A stretch of 64,000 bases of DNA from Aurantiochytrium sp. KH105 (lineage: Eukaryota > Sar > Bigyra > Thraustochytrida > Thraustochytriidae): NCBI GenBank assembly GCA_003116975.1, contig BGKB01000194.1, positions 1 through 64,000 of the forward strand. The letters are read 5' to 3'. A model generated the notes under the pieces. The model did not search any database and was not told where the DNA came from. It saw only the letters and a program-made list of their open reading frames with translations. A program made the translations under genes and the position numbers. Below are positions 19,427 to 29,664 of the stretch, in pieces (the first letter of the stretch is position 1; each line of letters starts with the position of its first letter).

Positions 19427-19781
19427 CTCTGTACTGCTTCATCATTCTCTCCTCCCGAACACGTGCAAGCAAGAACTTTTGCTCGAGTGCACATATAGTC
19501 ATTCAGGTCAAATTTTCGAGAAAGGCCTTGCGATCGTCGAGAGTTCTGCATGGCCATTTGGGGCATGCCTGACTAATGGATGCGTCGAGCTGCAGTTATT
19601 GAAAGATAAGATATGCGTTGAGTTGCTGCGATCGCAAATCTTACATGAGTGTGACAGTTGATCACGTCCAGGCTGTCGTTGGCGCCAGCACAAACTTTTT
19701 TCAGCGGTCTGCACGACGTATACATCGTCCCAGCTCGGCTCGTTACTTTTAATTCTGTTCGGACCCGGGGCTGTGCTCAGG

Positions 19782-19897
19782 CCCTCGACTCGACTCAGGC
19801 CCTCAGCTCGGCGCCCGCCCTCGGCTCGACGCAGGCCCTCGGCTCGGCCAGGCTCCCGGCTCGACCAGGCCTCTGGCTCGGCAAGACCTCCGGCTGC
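19782..19897. repeat. 17-18-bp tandem repeat, about six copies
   Basis: Diverged copies of CCCTCGGCTCGACGCAGG begin at 19782, 19800, 19818, 19836, 19853 and 19870. The first three are 18 bp and the later ones 17 bp. Confidence 0.9.
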
Positions 19898-20794
19898 TCC
19901 CTTGTCCAAAACGGAGCTTGTGACTTGTGCAGCGGTCACTTGTTAAAGTAGCGACGTGGCAGTGCATAGCAAACGCCCAAACACTTGCAATACTTTTTCT
20001 TTTCAGCCAGCCCATAGCCCAGCTCGGATCGCGCCTCAGCGTACTAACTGCAAAGTTTGTGCTCGTACTTCAAGAATCATTCAGCTTCGGGAAGTTTCCG
20101 CAGAATTAACCCCCGGACAGCCTGTTGCACTCTCTCTCCATGACCAGTAACGCTTGCTTAAGACCTTAGGGCAAACCCATAGGGTTCTCGCTTGCAACTC
20201 GAGAAACCGTCAGTCGAGCGTGACTGACTTCGCTCTGACTATTCTTTGGTCATGCATGCTCTCAGTAAGTATCAATCGCTTGGAAGCGAAATTGACCTTA
20301 TTACACAAAATGTCCAACGGCTCTCGATGCCCTCAGATACGTTTTGTAGCTATGAGCATGCACATTTGTAAACTTAAAATTGTCTGGGACTGAAACCAAC
20401 CTAGTTACTAGGGTACACCTGCTCTCGGTCAATTAGATGTACTTACGTTCCGTTTTTAAAGAGCGTCTGACGATCGTGATCGACGTCTCTTTGACTTACC
20501 TTTGATCATGAATCCTTGAAGTCGATCGCTTAGAAATGAACTGCTGTCTTTTTCCCGAGGGTCCAGCGACCCTGGCCTTGATGGACGCACTTACGTTTTG
20601 ATTCGTTGGTCATTCGGAGTGTATATGAGTCGCTAATAGCCCCGCGCGCTTCATCTTCTTCAAACAAATAACAATCACATTTCTTGCCAAAAGCTAAAAA
20701 TTCGTACGATAGAGAATCGCTGAGGCAGCATCTGGAGCACGTCAGAACCACAACTTCGGTCGCTTAAAAACTTGCAAAAAGCTAACAAGACACG

Positions 20795-22543
20795 ATGAAG
20801 CTCGCACTTGCCGTCGTCGCTAGCCTTGCAGCCTCCAGTGCACAAGCTCTCAAGACCCAGAAGGTTGCGGAGCGCAGCCCCAACATGGATAACTATCCAG
20901 GATGCGTCATCCCTGGCCATCCATCTTGGCCGGAGAGCGCAGTCGGGGAGACGGCCTATGTTGACACCGCTGCCCAGTGCCATCAAACGTGCATGACGCG
21001 ATGGAAGAACTCTAATTATCGCGGAATCAGAGTACGGGATGAGGGCTTTTACAAGGCCACCTTTCGGCACGAAGGATGCTATCTTTACTATCCTGGTTTT
21101 CAAGATGTAGGGGAAACGTGCTACGAAAGTCAGACTGGGGATCATTACAAGTTCGAGCAAGACATGATCGTCTACTGGTCCGCCTCTCCTTGCTATAAGG
21201 GTACGCTTCATGACGGTCCAGGAAATCCAGTAATCTCTCGCATTGAATACCAGAGTGACCGCGGCGATGACATCTTCGTAGGCAGCAAGAACAGCGAATC
21301 TCCCGATAAAGCCACCGTACAGATTCGCGAGAGACCCTACATTTGCAAGTGGGCTCGCGACAATCAAGACTACCAGCTAGCGACGGCGGAGATTGCACCC
21401 TGCCTTTCCTGGAAGTACGACTCCGAGACGAAAAAGTGCAGCTTGTTCGACCGAGCGCCTTTGGAAAGCGGCAGCATTACAACCCCTAGTCCAGGTCTCT
21501 CTCATCTTTTGACGGCAGGCAAAATGTATTGCAATAGTGATTTCAACCTCGAGGATGCAGCAGAAAATGCTGCCTCAATGTACGAGCTTCCAGGATGTAT
21601 GAAAAAGGATTACGAATGGATGGGCACCGACGTCGCTGTCGTCACTGGTGTGACAAATCCACATGATTGCCGTCGTCTCTGTCAGCAAAAGGAGAAATGC
21701 GTCGTTTTCATCTTTGAGACGAGAAGCACCTTCTGCTGGCTTAGATACGCCGAGGCCACCACGAAAGAAACTTACAAACCCACAGGTGGGTGGTTCGTGG
21801 GTAGCAAGGACTGCCCGACATGTCTTCCTGGTTACTACATACCAAACTCGAACTCTGACGACGACAACTGCCAGCCATGTGGAGCAGGTTACTATTGCGT
21901 TGATGGAGAGAGAAAGTCTTGCTCTGCGAACAAATACTGCATCGATGGAGAAGAACACGATTGCCCTGCAGGATACTACTGCGTCGGTGGTAAAAAGTAT
22001 TATTGCTCTGCCGGTGATCTCTGTATCGACGGATCAGTCTATGCTTGTCCTGCAGGCTACTATTGTATTGATGGCGAGGCGCATTATTGCTACGGGAACT
22101 GCGACAATTATCTCTCGACCTCAGCGCAATCATCTTCGCACGTTGTCCCTCTCGCTGCAGGAGGTGCCTCTGCATTAGTTCTCTTTGCTGTAGCTGGCGT
22201 GTGCTGTTGGAGGCGACGCGTGACGCAGAAATCGCCTGTGAAGAAGGCACAAAAAGTGAACAATGTTCCAACCGCCTCAATGATTGATTCTCAAGGTCAT
22301 GGCTCTACCCCTGGCGCTCCTGTCGCTACAAATAATCAACCGGCTTTTTATCAAGCAGGCCCTTCAATGAACAATGGAATTCCAACCTCCCCTACAAGAA
22401 TTTATGCGTCAGATGTGGATGCCCGCCAACCGACGGTCACAATCCCTCAATCGTCATTCGTAGCTAGCCCTTCTTCGGCCAGGAGCCACCAAGAGACTGC
22501 TTCGCCCTCAACGTGTAGCCCAAAGACTGTCGCATTGCTCTAG
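20795..22543 (+). CDS. Type I membrane protein with PAN/apple-like domains and 14-residue Cys repeats
   Basis: 582 residues. Signal peptide at residues 1-18 (MKLALAVVASLAASSAQA). Two Cys-rich segments, about 35-140 and 265-345, look like PAN/apple modules (for example NPHDCRRLCQQKEKCVVFIF and a CWLRY end), which bind protein or sugar ligands. At 21878-22087 come five exact 14-residue repeats of the form C-x-x-x-x-x-C-(V/I)-x-G-x-x-x-x (CPAGYYCIDGEAHY type), resembling GCC2/GCC3 or ephrin-receptor-like Cys repeats. A transmembrane helix (about 449-470) is followed by CCWRRR and a roughly 110-residue Ser/Thr/Pro-rich cytoplasmic tail. A cell-surface receptor or adhesion role is likely but unproven. 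The ATG at 20795 directly precedes the signal peptide. Confidence 0.85.
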   Translation: MKLALAVVASLAASSAQALKTQKVAERSPNMDNYPGCVIPGHPSWPESAVGETAYVDTAAQCHQTCMTRWKNSNYRGIRVRDEGFYKATFRHEGCYLYYPGFQDVGETCYESQTGDHYKFEQDMIVYWSASPCYKGTLHDGPGNPVISRIEYQSDRGDDIFVGSKNSESPDKATVQIRERPYICKWARDNQDYQLATAEIAPCLSWKYDSETKKCSLFDRAPLESGSITTPSPGLSHLLTAGKMYCNSDFNLEDAAENAASMYELPGCMKKDYEWMGTDVAVVTGVTNPHDCRRLCQQKEKCVVFIFETRSTFCWLRYAEATTKETYKPTGGWFVGSKDCPTCLPGYYIPNSNSDDDNCQPCGAGYYCVDGERKSCSANKYCIDGEEHDCPAGYYCVGGKKYYCSAGDLCIDGSVYACPAGYYCIDGEAHYCYGNCDNYLSTSAQSSSHVVPLAAGGASALVLFAVAGVCCWRRRVTQKSPVKKAQKVNNVPTASMIDSQGHGSTPGAPVATNNQPAFYQAGPSMNNGIPTSPTRIYASDVDARQPTVTIPQSSFVASPSSARSHQETASPSTCSPKTVALL

Positions 22544-23657
22544 ACAAGAAAAGAATCAATAACACAAAAAAAAAGGTTTCAACTCCTAATATTGTTGATC
22601 GGTTTATCCAGCAAATTGGGCCTCGCAGATTACTTCAGTTCCTGGAACATTTGAAGAGTCATTATCTCAACCTGGTATTGGTCGAACAAAAGAACGCGCT
22701 TTACTTTTGGCAAGCTTTTTGCGCCTGGTGGACGGTAAAGCCAAGGAAATCTGCCTTTAGAACTCCGAGCCTCGAGCTATTTCTGGCTAAAGTAGGATTT
22801 GCCATTCTTCTCGCGATGATCTAAACAGTATAAAATCCCAAACCAGCATGCACTCCGAGAAGCAGGGAGGAATATTTGCAAACCATTGAATGACCCCGCT
22901 TTCATGCTTACCACGACACACAATTTCCTTTACGTTTGTCAGGTCATTACCTCCTGTTCATTCCTCTCTGACACGTCAAAAGGAACTTGAGAAAGCTGGC
23001 AAAAAGATTCATGCTTTTATTGTAATGTTGGTGAATAGGAGCGGAGCAGAGCATCAGCCCACATGATTATTGAGACAAAGATGAGAACGAAGATGCGAAA
23101 GCTACCAGGGCGTGTTGAGAAGGGAAGTGGTTCCAGTAACGTTTATGAGTAGATTCATCTTACGAGCGTGATGCGAAGAGGTATACATGAAGAAGCGAAA
23201 GTGAAAGAGGCAGCCTGACTCTCTGACACCAAAAGCAGAGTGAAGTGATTCGTAGTAGGCTTAATTTCATATTCGAATCAAGCCTGTCGACGTTTCCATT
23301 CTCACGCTCCCCTCGGGAAGAGCATCCCGAACGACCCACCTGCGCGCTCGCACATCATCCGCCCTCGTCTTGCCGCCTTACATACACATTTGCCCCGTCC
23401 ACTTCTATGTGCTGTTTTCCAAGGACCACGAACCAGTGTTATGGGCTAATACCTATAGTTTGGCCTCGATCGTGTATTATCCGCACGAAGCGCAAGCGCT
23501 CGCTCGCACGTGCAAACCCGAACTCGAGGTGGACTTCGCGTGCGCGCGCCACGCGGCGCTGGGTCGGCGCTGGCAACCGCTGTGAGCGCGAAGAGCTTGG
23601 CGTGCGATCATACGTACAGGCAGACCCTTTCCCCCCCTCTCGGCTCCCCGCCGCACC
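22544..23657. other. 1.1-kb intergenic region, no gene seen
   Basis: AT-rich in its left two thirds, with an A-run at 22565-22574. The last 250 bp are C/G-rich and lead to the CCATGG start at 23658. No supported frame or RNA. Confidence 0.6.
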
Positions 23658-24674
23658 ATGGCCGGCGCCGACTCGCGATCCGACGGGGCGAGGGCCAAGA
23701 TGACTTGGCCGCTCGCGCCCTCGGCCAAGGGCGCGCCTGCGACGGCGACCAAGGCCCGGTCGAACGTGCAAATGGCGCAGCGCGCTGCGAAACCCGCCCA
23801 GGCGACATCGGCCGCGCGCGTCGTAGCTTCGCAGGGAGCTGCGTCCTCGCAGTCAGGCGCGGCGTCTACGGCAGTAAGCCCGCCAGCGAGGGCGCCTCGA
23901 GCTGGGGCATCAAGAACAACGCCCGTAACCACTACCACGACGCCGCCGACGGCACCAGCGTCGCCAATGTCGGCAGCCTCTTCCGCTGCCTCGGTGCAAC
24001 CTGCCACTCCAAAGTCGAGTACTCCAAGCGAACAAACTAACGATGACAGCGACGATACGCCAGGGGTTGGCGTGGCAATGGACCCGGCGCGTGTGTACCG
24101 ATACCCTGTGTACAAGCCAGACCGTTTTTGCATTTCTGCCGAGGTTCCGTCGCCGCCTTGGTATGTACGCCAAATCGGGCGCATGTATGTGCTGGCAGAG
24201 CGTACGCTCCCTGACGGTACGCCCAAGTTGTTGTGTGTGGTTGGCCCATGTTGGCCCATGATTTGCATTACGCTGATGCTCATCCTTTGTGTGAGCCTTT
24301 CTGTGTTCTTTGCCTGTCTACCAAACTTGCCAATGCCTTTTGGCATTGCTGGAGGCGTTCTTTTGCTCGTGGTGATCATCTCGTTCTGCATCACGGCGTG
24401 CACAGATCCCGGAATCCAAAGAATTCGCGACACTCCAAAGGACTCCTCGTGGACATTCAGTGACCCAGCGCAAACGTATCGACAGCCTCGTGCCGTGTAC
24501 GACGTCGAGGCACAAGTGATAATCAAGCACATCGACCATTTCTGTCCGTGGACTGGCACCATCATTGCTGCCAACAATCTCGTCCCCTTTTATGTATTTA
24601 CCTACAGCCTTTGTGTGCTGGTCCTTTTCGTGGTGTCTGTCGTTATTGTGCGTGGCTCTGGAGTCTTTGAATAG
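23658..24674 (+). CDS. Degenerate DHHC-type palmitoyltransferase family protein
   Basis: 338 residues; the start is in a CCATGG context. Residues 1-140 are Ala/Ser/Thr/Pro-rich and unstructured. Two hydrophobic spans (about 197-219 and 223-247) are followed by a TDPGI motif (DPG motif of DHHC enzymes), then YRQPRAVYDVEAQVIIKHI, DHFCPWTG and NNLVPFYVF, and a further span to the end. This matches the DHHC cysteine-rich domain in position and in its PPR, CPWTG and N-x-x-x-F anchors. The zinc-ligand Cys/His residues before DHHC are gone, and DHHC itself is DHFC (the acyl-accepting Cys remains). It also ends soon after the third span, where typical enzymes have four. It may be a pseudoenzyme, or an exon may be missing after 24674. 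Confidence 0.75.
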   Translation: MAGADSRSDGARAKMTWPLAPSAKGAPATATKARSNVQMAQRAAKPAQATSAARVVASQGAASSQSGAASTAVSPPARAPRAGASRTTPVTTTTTPPTAPASPMSAASSAASVQPATPKSSTPSEQTNDDSDDTPGVGVAMDPARVYRYPVYKPDRFCISAEVPSPPWYVRQIGRMYVLAERTLPDGTPKLLCVVGPCWPMICITLMLILCVSLSVFFACLPNLPMPFGIAGGVLLLVVIISFCITACTDPGIQRIRDTPKDSSWTFSDPAQTYRQPRAVYDVEAQVIIKHIDHFCPWTGTIIAANNLVPFYVFTYSLCVLVLFVVSVVIVRGSGVFE

Positions 24675-24928
24675 CAAAAGTGTGGAATTCTTGTCCAATT
24701 GGTCGCAAAAAGAAATCAAGCTATGCCTGGCGATCTGCTACGGAATGCGAGCAAAGTATGAACTTTTAATTAAAATTAATCACACAAGCTACAATCCATC
24801 AAAAGGAATACAAATGTGCTTCGCATCAAGCTGAAATCAATTCTTTTTTCGTTGTGTATTCATCGATTCCAGCAAACAGTCCTTTGTGTCAAACCATAAT
24901 TCTTGTTTGAAAAGAGCAGACTCTGTGC

Positions 24929-26272
24929 TCATGAAGCCTGCGCCGCCAGCTTGCGGTAACGATGTTTGACCAGCGAAGCAGAACGAGCACGCTCGCTTCC
25001 TGCTCCCTGCTGCTGGTTGGTGAGCGCAGAGGCAATATCTTCCCACTTGCCTCCTGCCTCGCGCATCTTGAGAATAGTTGCATCCTCGTTGGAGGTCCAT
25101 GCGTCGCGCGCTTCGCGATACTCGTCACGCAATTCACGAAGCGTGCGGAACTCGTGGCGTACGCCATTGGGACCCACATGAACGATGCGCATGCCACTCA
25201 AGCGATCACTCACATCAATGGACTTCATTCCTTCAAAGGCCAGCTCGTCTGCTTCTGGATCCGTGCCAATATTTCCGCCGATTGCCGCGGTGGTGACGAC
25301 TTCAATGGGCCCGAGATGTTTGCGCTGGAAAATGCCACCAGCATTGCGATGATAGTGACCACAGAAAATGTGTGAAAAGCCCGCTTGAGCCAAGCGAGAC
25401 AAGAGCTTCATGCGCGCCGCTTGCGGCATATTAAAGCCGGCGTGATGCTCGTCCGGCTGCCACACAAAGGGAGGAACGTGCGAAAAGGCAATGCTGTGGC
25501 GCACCGTTTGGGGCTTTTTGTCAAAGAGCTCGGTGTCGAGCCACATATCTTGGGCCTCGGCGGCCTCGCGGCATTGCGAGGAATCAACGTAAAGCTGAGA
25601 GTTAAGCACCACAAAACGATCCGGCCCAACGCGAAAGGAAAAGTAATCGTCGCCGAAGCGATCCTTGTAGCGCTCGATTGTCTCTGGGGTCGGTTTCTGA
25701 CCGACGTCATGGTTGCCGCACACACAGACCAGCTCGATTTCGGGATCGAGCTGCGAGAAGATTTGCTTGAAAACAGCCACCTCCTTGTCCTGCTGCGCGG
25801 GCTTTTTGTCGGGAAAGGCGTTGGTGAGGTCTCCACAGACCACAGCGAAGCGGGGCTTGGGTTGGAGACGGTTGATAATCTTCACCGCTTTGCGCGCGAG
25901 CTCGATCTCGAGTTCGAGCAAGGCCTCGTCGTCTGCATCTTTGAGCGCTGCGCGCATCTCCGGCACGGGAATGAGGGCCTTGCCGTCATTTCTCCCGCAC
26001 GTTGCCAGGTACACGAGTTGCCGCAGCTGCAGATACCATTGCATGCTCTTCGACTGCGCCATCATGCCAAACTGCGTGTCCGCCAGCTGCACAAAGCTGT
26101 ACTCCTCGCCCTCCGCCTGGCCCCGCTGCTGCGTCTGCGCCGCATTTTCGCTCCGCGTCGAGGTCCCCGTCGGGGTCGCCGTTGCGCCGCCGCTCAGTCC
26201 CACGAACCGCCGCCCCGTGGCGCGTCGGAACCGCTGCTCGTCGACGCGGGCCGCCGCCTGCGGTTCTGCCAT
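24929..26272 (-). CDS. CPPED1-like calcineurin-family phosphoesterase with C-terminal Myb/SANT domain
   Basis: 447 residues from the ATG at 26272; upstream in-frame sequence is poly-Arg low-complexity with no ATG. All metallophosphoesterase signatures are present in order: LADTQFG (the D-x-Q variant typical of CPPED1), VCGDLTNAFP, VCGNHDVG, AFSHVPPF and FCGHYHRNAGG. The two-metal active site is therefore intact. CPPED1 is a cytosolic Ser/Thr phosphatase reported to act on Akt in animals. Residues 390-447 add AWTSNEDATILKMREAGGKW-x-x-IA and VKHRYRKL, a Myb/SANT-type helix-turn-helix normally used for DNA or chromatin binding. The fusion is unusual; one uninterrupted frame supports it. It shares a divergent promoter region with the transporter at 27344. 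Confidence 0.88.
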   Translation of the reverse strand: MAEPQAAARVDEQRFRRATGRRFVGLSGGATATPTGTSTRSENAAQTQQRGQAEGEEYSFVQLADTQFGMMAQSKSMQWYLQLRQLVYLATCGRNDGKALIPVPEMRAALKDADDEALLELEIELARKAVKIINRLQPKPRFAVVCGDLTNAFPDKKPAQQDKEVAVFKQIFSQLDPEIELVCVCGNHDVGQKPTPETIERYKDRFGDDYFSFRVGPDRFVVLNSQLYVDSSQCREAAEAQDMWLDTELFDKKPQTVRHSIAFSHVPPFVWQPDEHHAGFNMPQAARMKLLSRLAQAGFSHIFCGHYHRNAGGIFQRKHLGPIEVVTTAAIGGNIGTDPEADELAFEGMKSIDVSDRLSGMRIVHVGPNGVRHEFRTLRELRDEYREARDAWTSNEDATILKMREAGGKWEDIASALTNQQQGAGSERARSASLVKHRYRKLAAQAS

Positions 26273-27343
26273 GCTCCTCCGCGACTCCCCCGCGCCCTCC
26301 TCTCCCCGCCCGCGCCGCCGTCGCCGTCGCCGTCGCCGTCGCTCTCGCTCTGCACGTCCCTCGCGTGCGCCTCGACGATGCCGCTCTGCTCGCCGCCGCC
26401 GCCGCCGTCCTTGGCGCACCGCGCGTCCCGTATTTCGCGCCACGCGCCATGTACCGCGCGGGAGACAGAGGTGGACCTCCCAATAAAGGTCCCGCGCGGG
26501 GCTCAAGATACGACCCGGTCTGAGCCCCGGCTGGGACCCGGCCCCGAACCCGGGTTCCGAGACGACACGGGCTGGCGCACATACGAGCTGCGCGCAGCAG
26601 CAGCAGCAGCAGCAGAGTCGCGCGCACGCCCGGCCGCCGCACGCGGGTCGCACCTGTGTCGGCGTGGCCAGGCTCCAAATTGCTCGCGGGTTTCGATTCG
26701 CGGTCGAGATTGTTTGTTCGTTGCCCTGTGGACGGCGTCATGGATGTCTTCGCCATTTTTTGACGTTAGCTCGACTCTTCTCGACGACATCGACCGACGA
26801 CAATAACGGCGACGACGACTCTTCGCGACGACAAGATCAACAGCAGCAGCAGCAGCGGCAGCTCGAACCCGCCGCCTTGCAAAGCCAAGTGCCGCGGCAA
26901 GGCAAGTGCCGCGGCAAGGCCCAGCGTGAGCTCCGGCCGAGCGATGTGGCGGGCATGGAATGGCGCCGCCATGAGGCCATGAAGCCGAACCCAGGCCCCG
27001 AGACCGCGAGGCCGAGGCCGAGCCTCCATAGACCCGGTTCGCGCCCGAGCTGCCGCTGCGGCCAACTCCGAGACCGCGGGCCCGAGGTCGAGATTCTCGC
27101 GCGCGTACGTGCTCGTCGAGATTGTTGTGGCCACAGCCGCGGCGGCTGTAGCTGTGTGGCGTACGAGCGCGAGCTCGGGAAGCTCTGCTTGGGGGAGACT
27201 GACAGCGAGGAAGAGGAGGACGAGCTGGGCGCCGATCATAGATCTGCGAGGGAGAAAAAAGCTGCAGCTGCAGCGCGTTCGTGCAGGGAGAGCGAACAGA
27301 ATCGCAACTGGCGACGACGGCGACGGCGACGGCGACGGCGGAG
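26273..27343. promoter_or_regulatory. Bidirectional promoter region between phosphoesterase and phosphate transporter
   Basis: 1.07 kb between head-to-head start codons; no gene of its own. GC-rich with GCC/GTC runs (26310-26410), a GCAGCAGCAGCA run (26596-26616) and a GGCAAGTGCCGC direct duplication (26887-26916). Co-regulation of a phosphoesterase and a phosphate transporter is plausible but only inferred from the arrangement. Confidence 0.5.
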
Positions 27344-29065
27344 ATGATGAACCTGGGGCCCGAGCGAAGCGCGGCCGAGAGCGGCGAGAGCGCCGGCGGC
27401 AGCGCGAAGACGCCGAGCTATGGGACGACGCTCCGCGAACGTGCCGAGGTGAACGCGCGCCTCTGCGCGCTGGGTACCTTGGCGGGCGCGGGCATGTTCA
27501 ACGAGTCGTACTTTCTCTTTGCGATCGGCAACCTCGAGCTCATCTGGGAGGCGCTGTACCCGGAGTGCTACGCGACCGGCCCGCCGGAACCGGGTGCCGA
27601 GGCGTGCAAAAATGGTGTGGCTTCGAGCATCACGTACCTCGAAGTGCTCGGCGTGATTGCCGGCATGCTCAGCTTTGGCTACGTTGCGGATACCTTTGGG
27701 CGCCGCATCGGATCGTGCCTCACAGCCGTGATTATGTGCGTGTGCGGGATCCTCACGACGGCCGCGTACGGGCACAACTTGACAGGACAATGGATCTTTT
27801 TTGGAGTAGCGCTCTTCTTCTTCTCTTACGGTGTCGGCGGCGAATTCCCGTTGGCATCGGCGTCGGCTGCGGAAAAGGCAGAAGAGGCGCGAAAGAAAAA
27901 GTCCATCACGCAGCACATTCGCGGCAAGTCCGTGGTGCTCACCTTTGCCATGCAAGGCGTGGGCAACTTTGCCAACACTCTCTTCATCCTATTTATTCTC
28001 TTGGGTCAAGGGTGCACGGGACCTTCCGAGGAGTGCAGCGACCGCTCGCTCGAGCTTACGTGGCGCCTGCAATACGCAATTGGCGTCGTCTTCTTGGCTT
28101 TTCTCGTCATCGGGCGCCTCGTGTACCTCAAAGAATCGACCGTGTGGAGTGCGAACAAGGCAAAGCAATCAGCGCTCGGGCCGCAGCAGCTTCAGCAACG
28201 TCGGCGCCGGGCAAGACTTGTGCTCAAGCATTACTGGCACAGACTCGCAGGCACCTCGGTGAGCTGGTTTGTTTGGGACGCCATTTATTACGGCAACAAG
28301 CTTTTCCAGAATACCATCATTGCTGCGATCATTGGCCGCGGCAGCACCATTTTCCGCACGCTCCAGTACGCGCTGGTCAATTCTGCCGTGGCGCTCATTG
28401 CCTTGTACATGGCCGCATTCTTTATCGACAAGCCGTGGATGGGTCGTCGGCGCATGCAGAACTTGGGATTTGCGCTCATGTTTGTTCTCTTTCTCATCAG
28501 TTCGCTTGCCTACGACGAGCTCGCCAAACCGGAGAATGTGCCGTGGTTTCAGGCGCTGTACTATTTGACAACCTTTTTCGGGCAGTTTGGCCCAAACGCA
28601 ACGACTTGGCTCCTTCCATCCGAGCTCTTTCCCACCGATGTACGCAGCCAGGCGCACGGCTTTGCAGCGTCAATCGGCAAAGTCGGTGCGCTCTTTGCAG
28701 CGTTGTTGCTCACATACGGCGACGCAGGCGAAAAGTGGTCCGTCCAAACGATTTTCATGTTTTGCGCCGTCTGTGCCTTTGTCGGTCTGGTTGTGACCGA
28801 GACGCTAATTCCCGATATTTCCACCATGGACATGTCGCATACGGACGATCGTTGGGACCTCATTTTGGCTGGCCGCGAACAAGAGTACACGGGAGCCGCC
28901 GTCGAGCCCAAGTATTTGTCTCGCTACGAGCGTGCCATCCTTCCGGCCAGGAAGCCATCGCCTCCGCTCGATCAAGTGCAAGCCTCATCATCAGATGTCG
29001 ACGCAAAGTCTCGCCAAAGTGTCCCAGAGGATAACTCGTCTTCGACGGTGATCCAGCTGGGATGA
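27344..29065 (+). CDS. MFS transporter, PHT1/Pho84-like phosphate:H+ symporter family
   Basis: 573 residues with about 12 membrane spans. Family marks: GYVADTFGRRIG (MFS loop 2-3 motif), GVGGEFPLASASAAE, which corresponds to GGDYPLSA-x-x-x-SE of plant PHT1 and fungal Pho84, SWFVWDAIYYGNKLFQNTII after the central loop, and FGPNATTWLLPSELFPTDVR followed by HGFAASIGKVGA, the diagnostic second-half signature of PHT1/Pho84. It is likely a plasma-membrane proton-coupled inorganic phosphate importer; another organic or inorganic anion cannot be excluded. The start at 27344 is the first of two adjacent ATGs. The N-terminal 40 residues and the Ser-rich C-terminal tail are cytosolic. Confidence 0.92.
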   Translation: MMNLGPERSAAESGESAGGSAKTPSYGTTLRERAEVNARLCALGTLAGAGMFNESYFLFAIGNLELIWEALYPECYATGPPEPGAEACKNGVASSITYLEVLGVIAGMLSFGYVADTFGRRIGSCLTAVIMCVCGILTTAAYGHNLTGQWIFFGVALFFFSYGVGGEFPLASASAAEKAEEARKKKSITQHIRGKSVVLTFAMQGVGNFANTLFILFILLGQGCTGPSEECSDRSLELTWRLQYAIGVVFLAFLVIGRLVYLKESTVWSANKAKQSALGPQQLQQRRRRARLVLKHYWHRLAGTSVSWFVWDAIYYGNKLFQNTIIAAIIGRGSTIFRTLQYALVNSAVALIALYMAAFFIDKPWMGRRRMQNLGFALMFVLFLISSLAYDELAKPENVPWFQALYYLTTFFGQFGPNATTWLLPSELFPTDVRSQAHGFAASIGKVGALFAALLLTYGDAGEKWSVQTIFMFCAVCAFVGLVVTETLIPDISTMDMSHTDDRWDLILAGREQEYTGAAVEPKYLSRYERAILPARKPSPPLDQVQASSSDVDAKSRQSVPEDNSSSTVIQLG

Positions 29066-29664
29066 AATGCCATTATATTTATGCTTTTTTTCGCTCTCCC
29101 TTTCCCGAAGAAACTCTATGTTCAATCCGATGATTCTGGGACTTCGAACAGCGATCACGTTGTCAACATCAATAGCGATCCCACAGCGCCGCCAGGGACA
29201 ATGATTGACCTTGAGACTGATTGCGAAAGTCTGGTCATTGCACCCGCGCGGTTTCTTTGGGGTATAAACCGGATGTCGAACGAATGCTATAATCTTCCTC
29301 TTCATCTGCGCAACCCAAACTTGAATCTATCCGTTGAACATTTTTTTTTTGTCGTGATTACCGAGGTTGGGCGTTAATTAAAAAGCAATCAGGCACTGCC
29401 GCCACACACGCACACACCTCCAAGTCCTCGTCCGTCTTTCTCCCATACGTATAGATTATACAAAAACCTTCACGGCCGGGACAACCAACTGGCTGCAAGT
29501 TCTTGCTGGTCGTCTGCATAGTTGTGAGCCGAGAAAAAGGCAAATTGACCTGATTTGCGAGCCGACTGGCGCTTCGACAACACACATGCACGGTTGAACA
29601 AAGCGGAAGACAATATCAGGGAAGCCGGGCAGTCTCGCAAAACTGCAAGCTCATTCGAGGCACC
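29066..29664. other. Intergenic, no gene seen
   Basis: AT-rich with a T-run (29340-29350) and a CACACACGCACACAC stretch near 29402. Includes the transporter 3' flank and the promoter of the LRR gene. Confidence 0.6.

Larger units (their letters stand above)
19152..20794. other. 1.6-kb intergenic region, no gene seen
   Basis: AT-richer than its surroundings, with two small tandem repeats (19387-19426, 19782-19897). Its right part is the promoter of the gene at 20795. A 143-residue open frame on the minus strand (19508-19939) only translates the 17-18-bp repeat plus non-descript sequence. Confidence 0.55.

Noticed and set aside
19508-19939. 143-residue minus-strand frame with RAEG repeats
   Set aside because: The repeats are the 17-18-bp tandem array, and there is no supporting motif.
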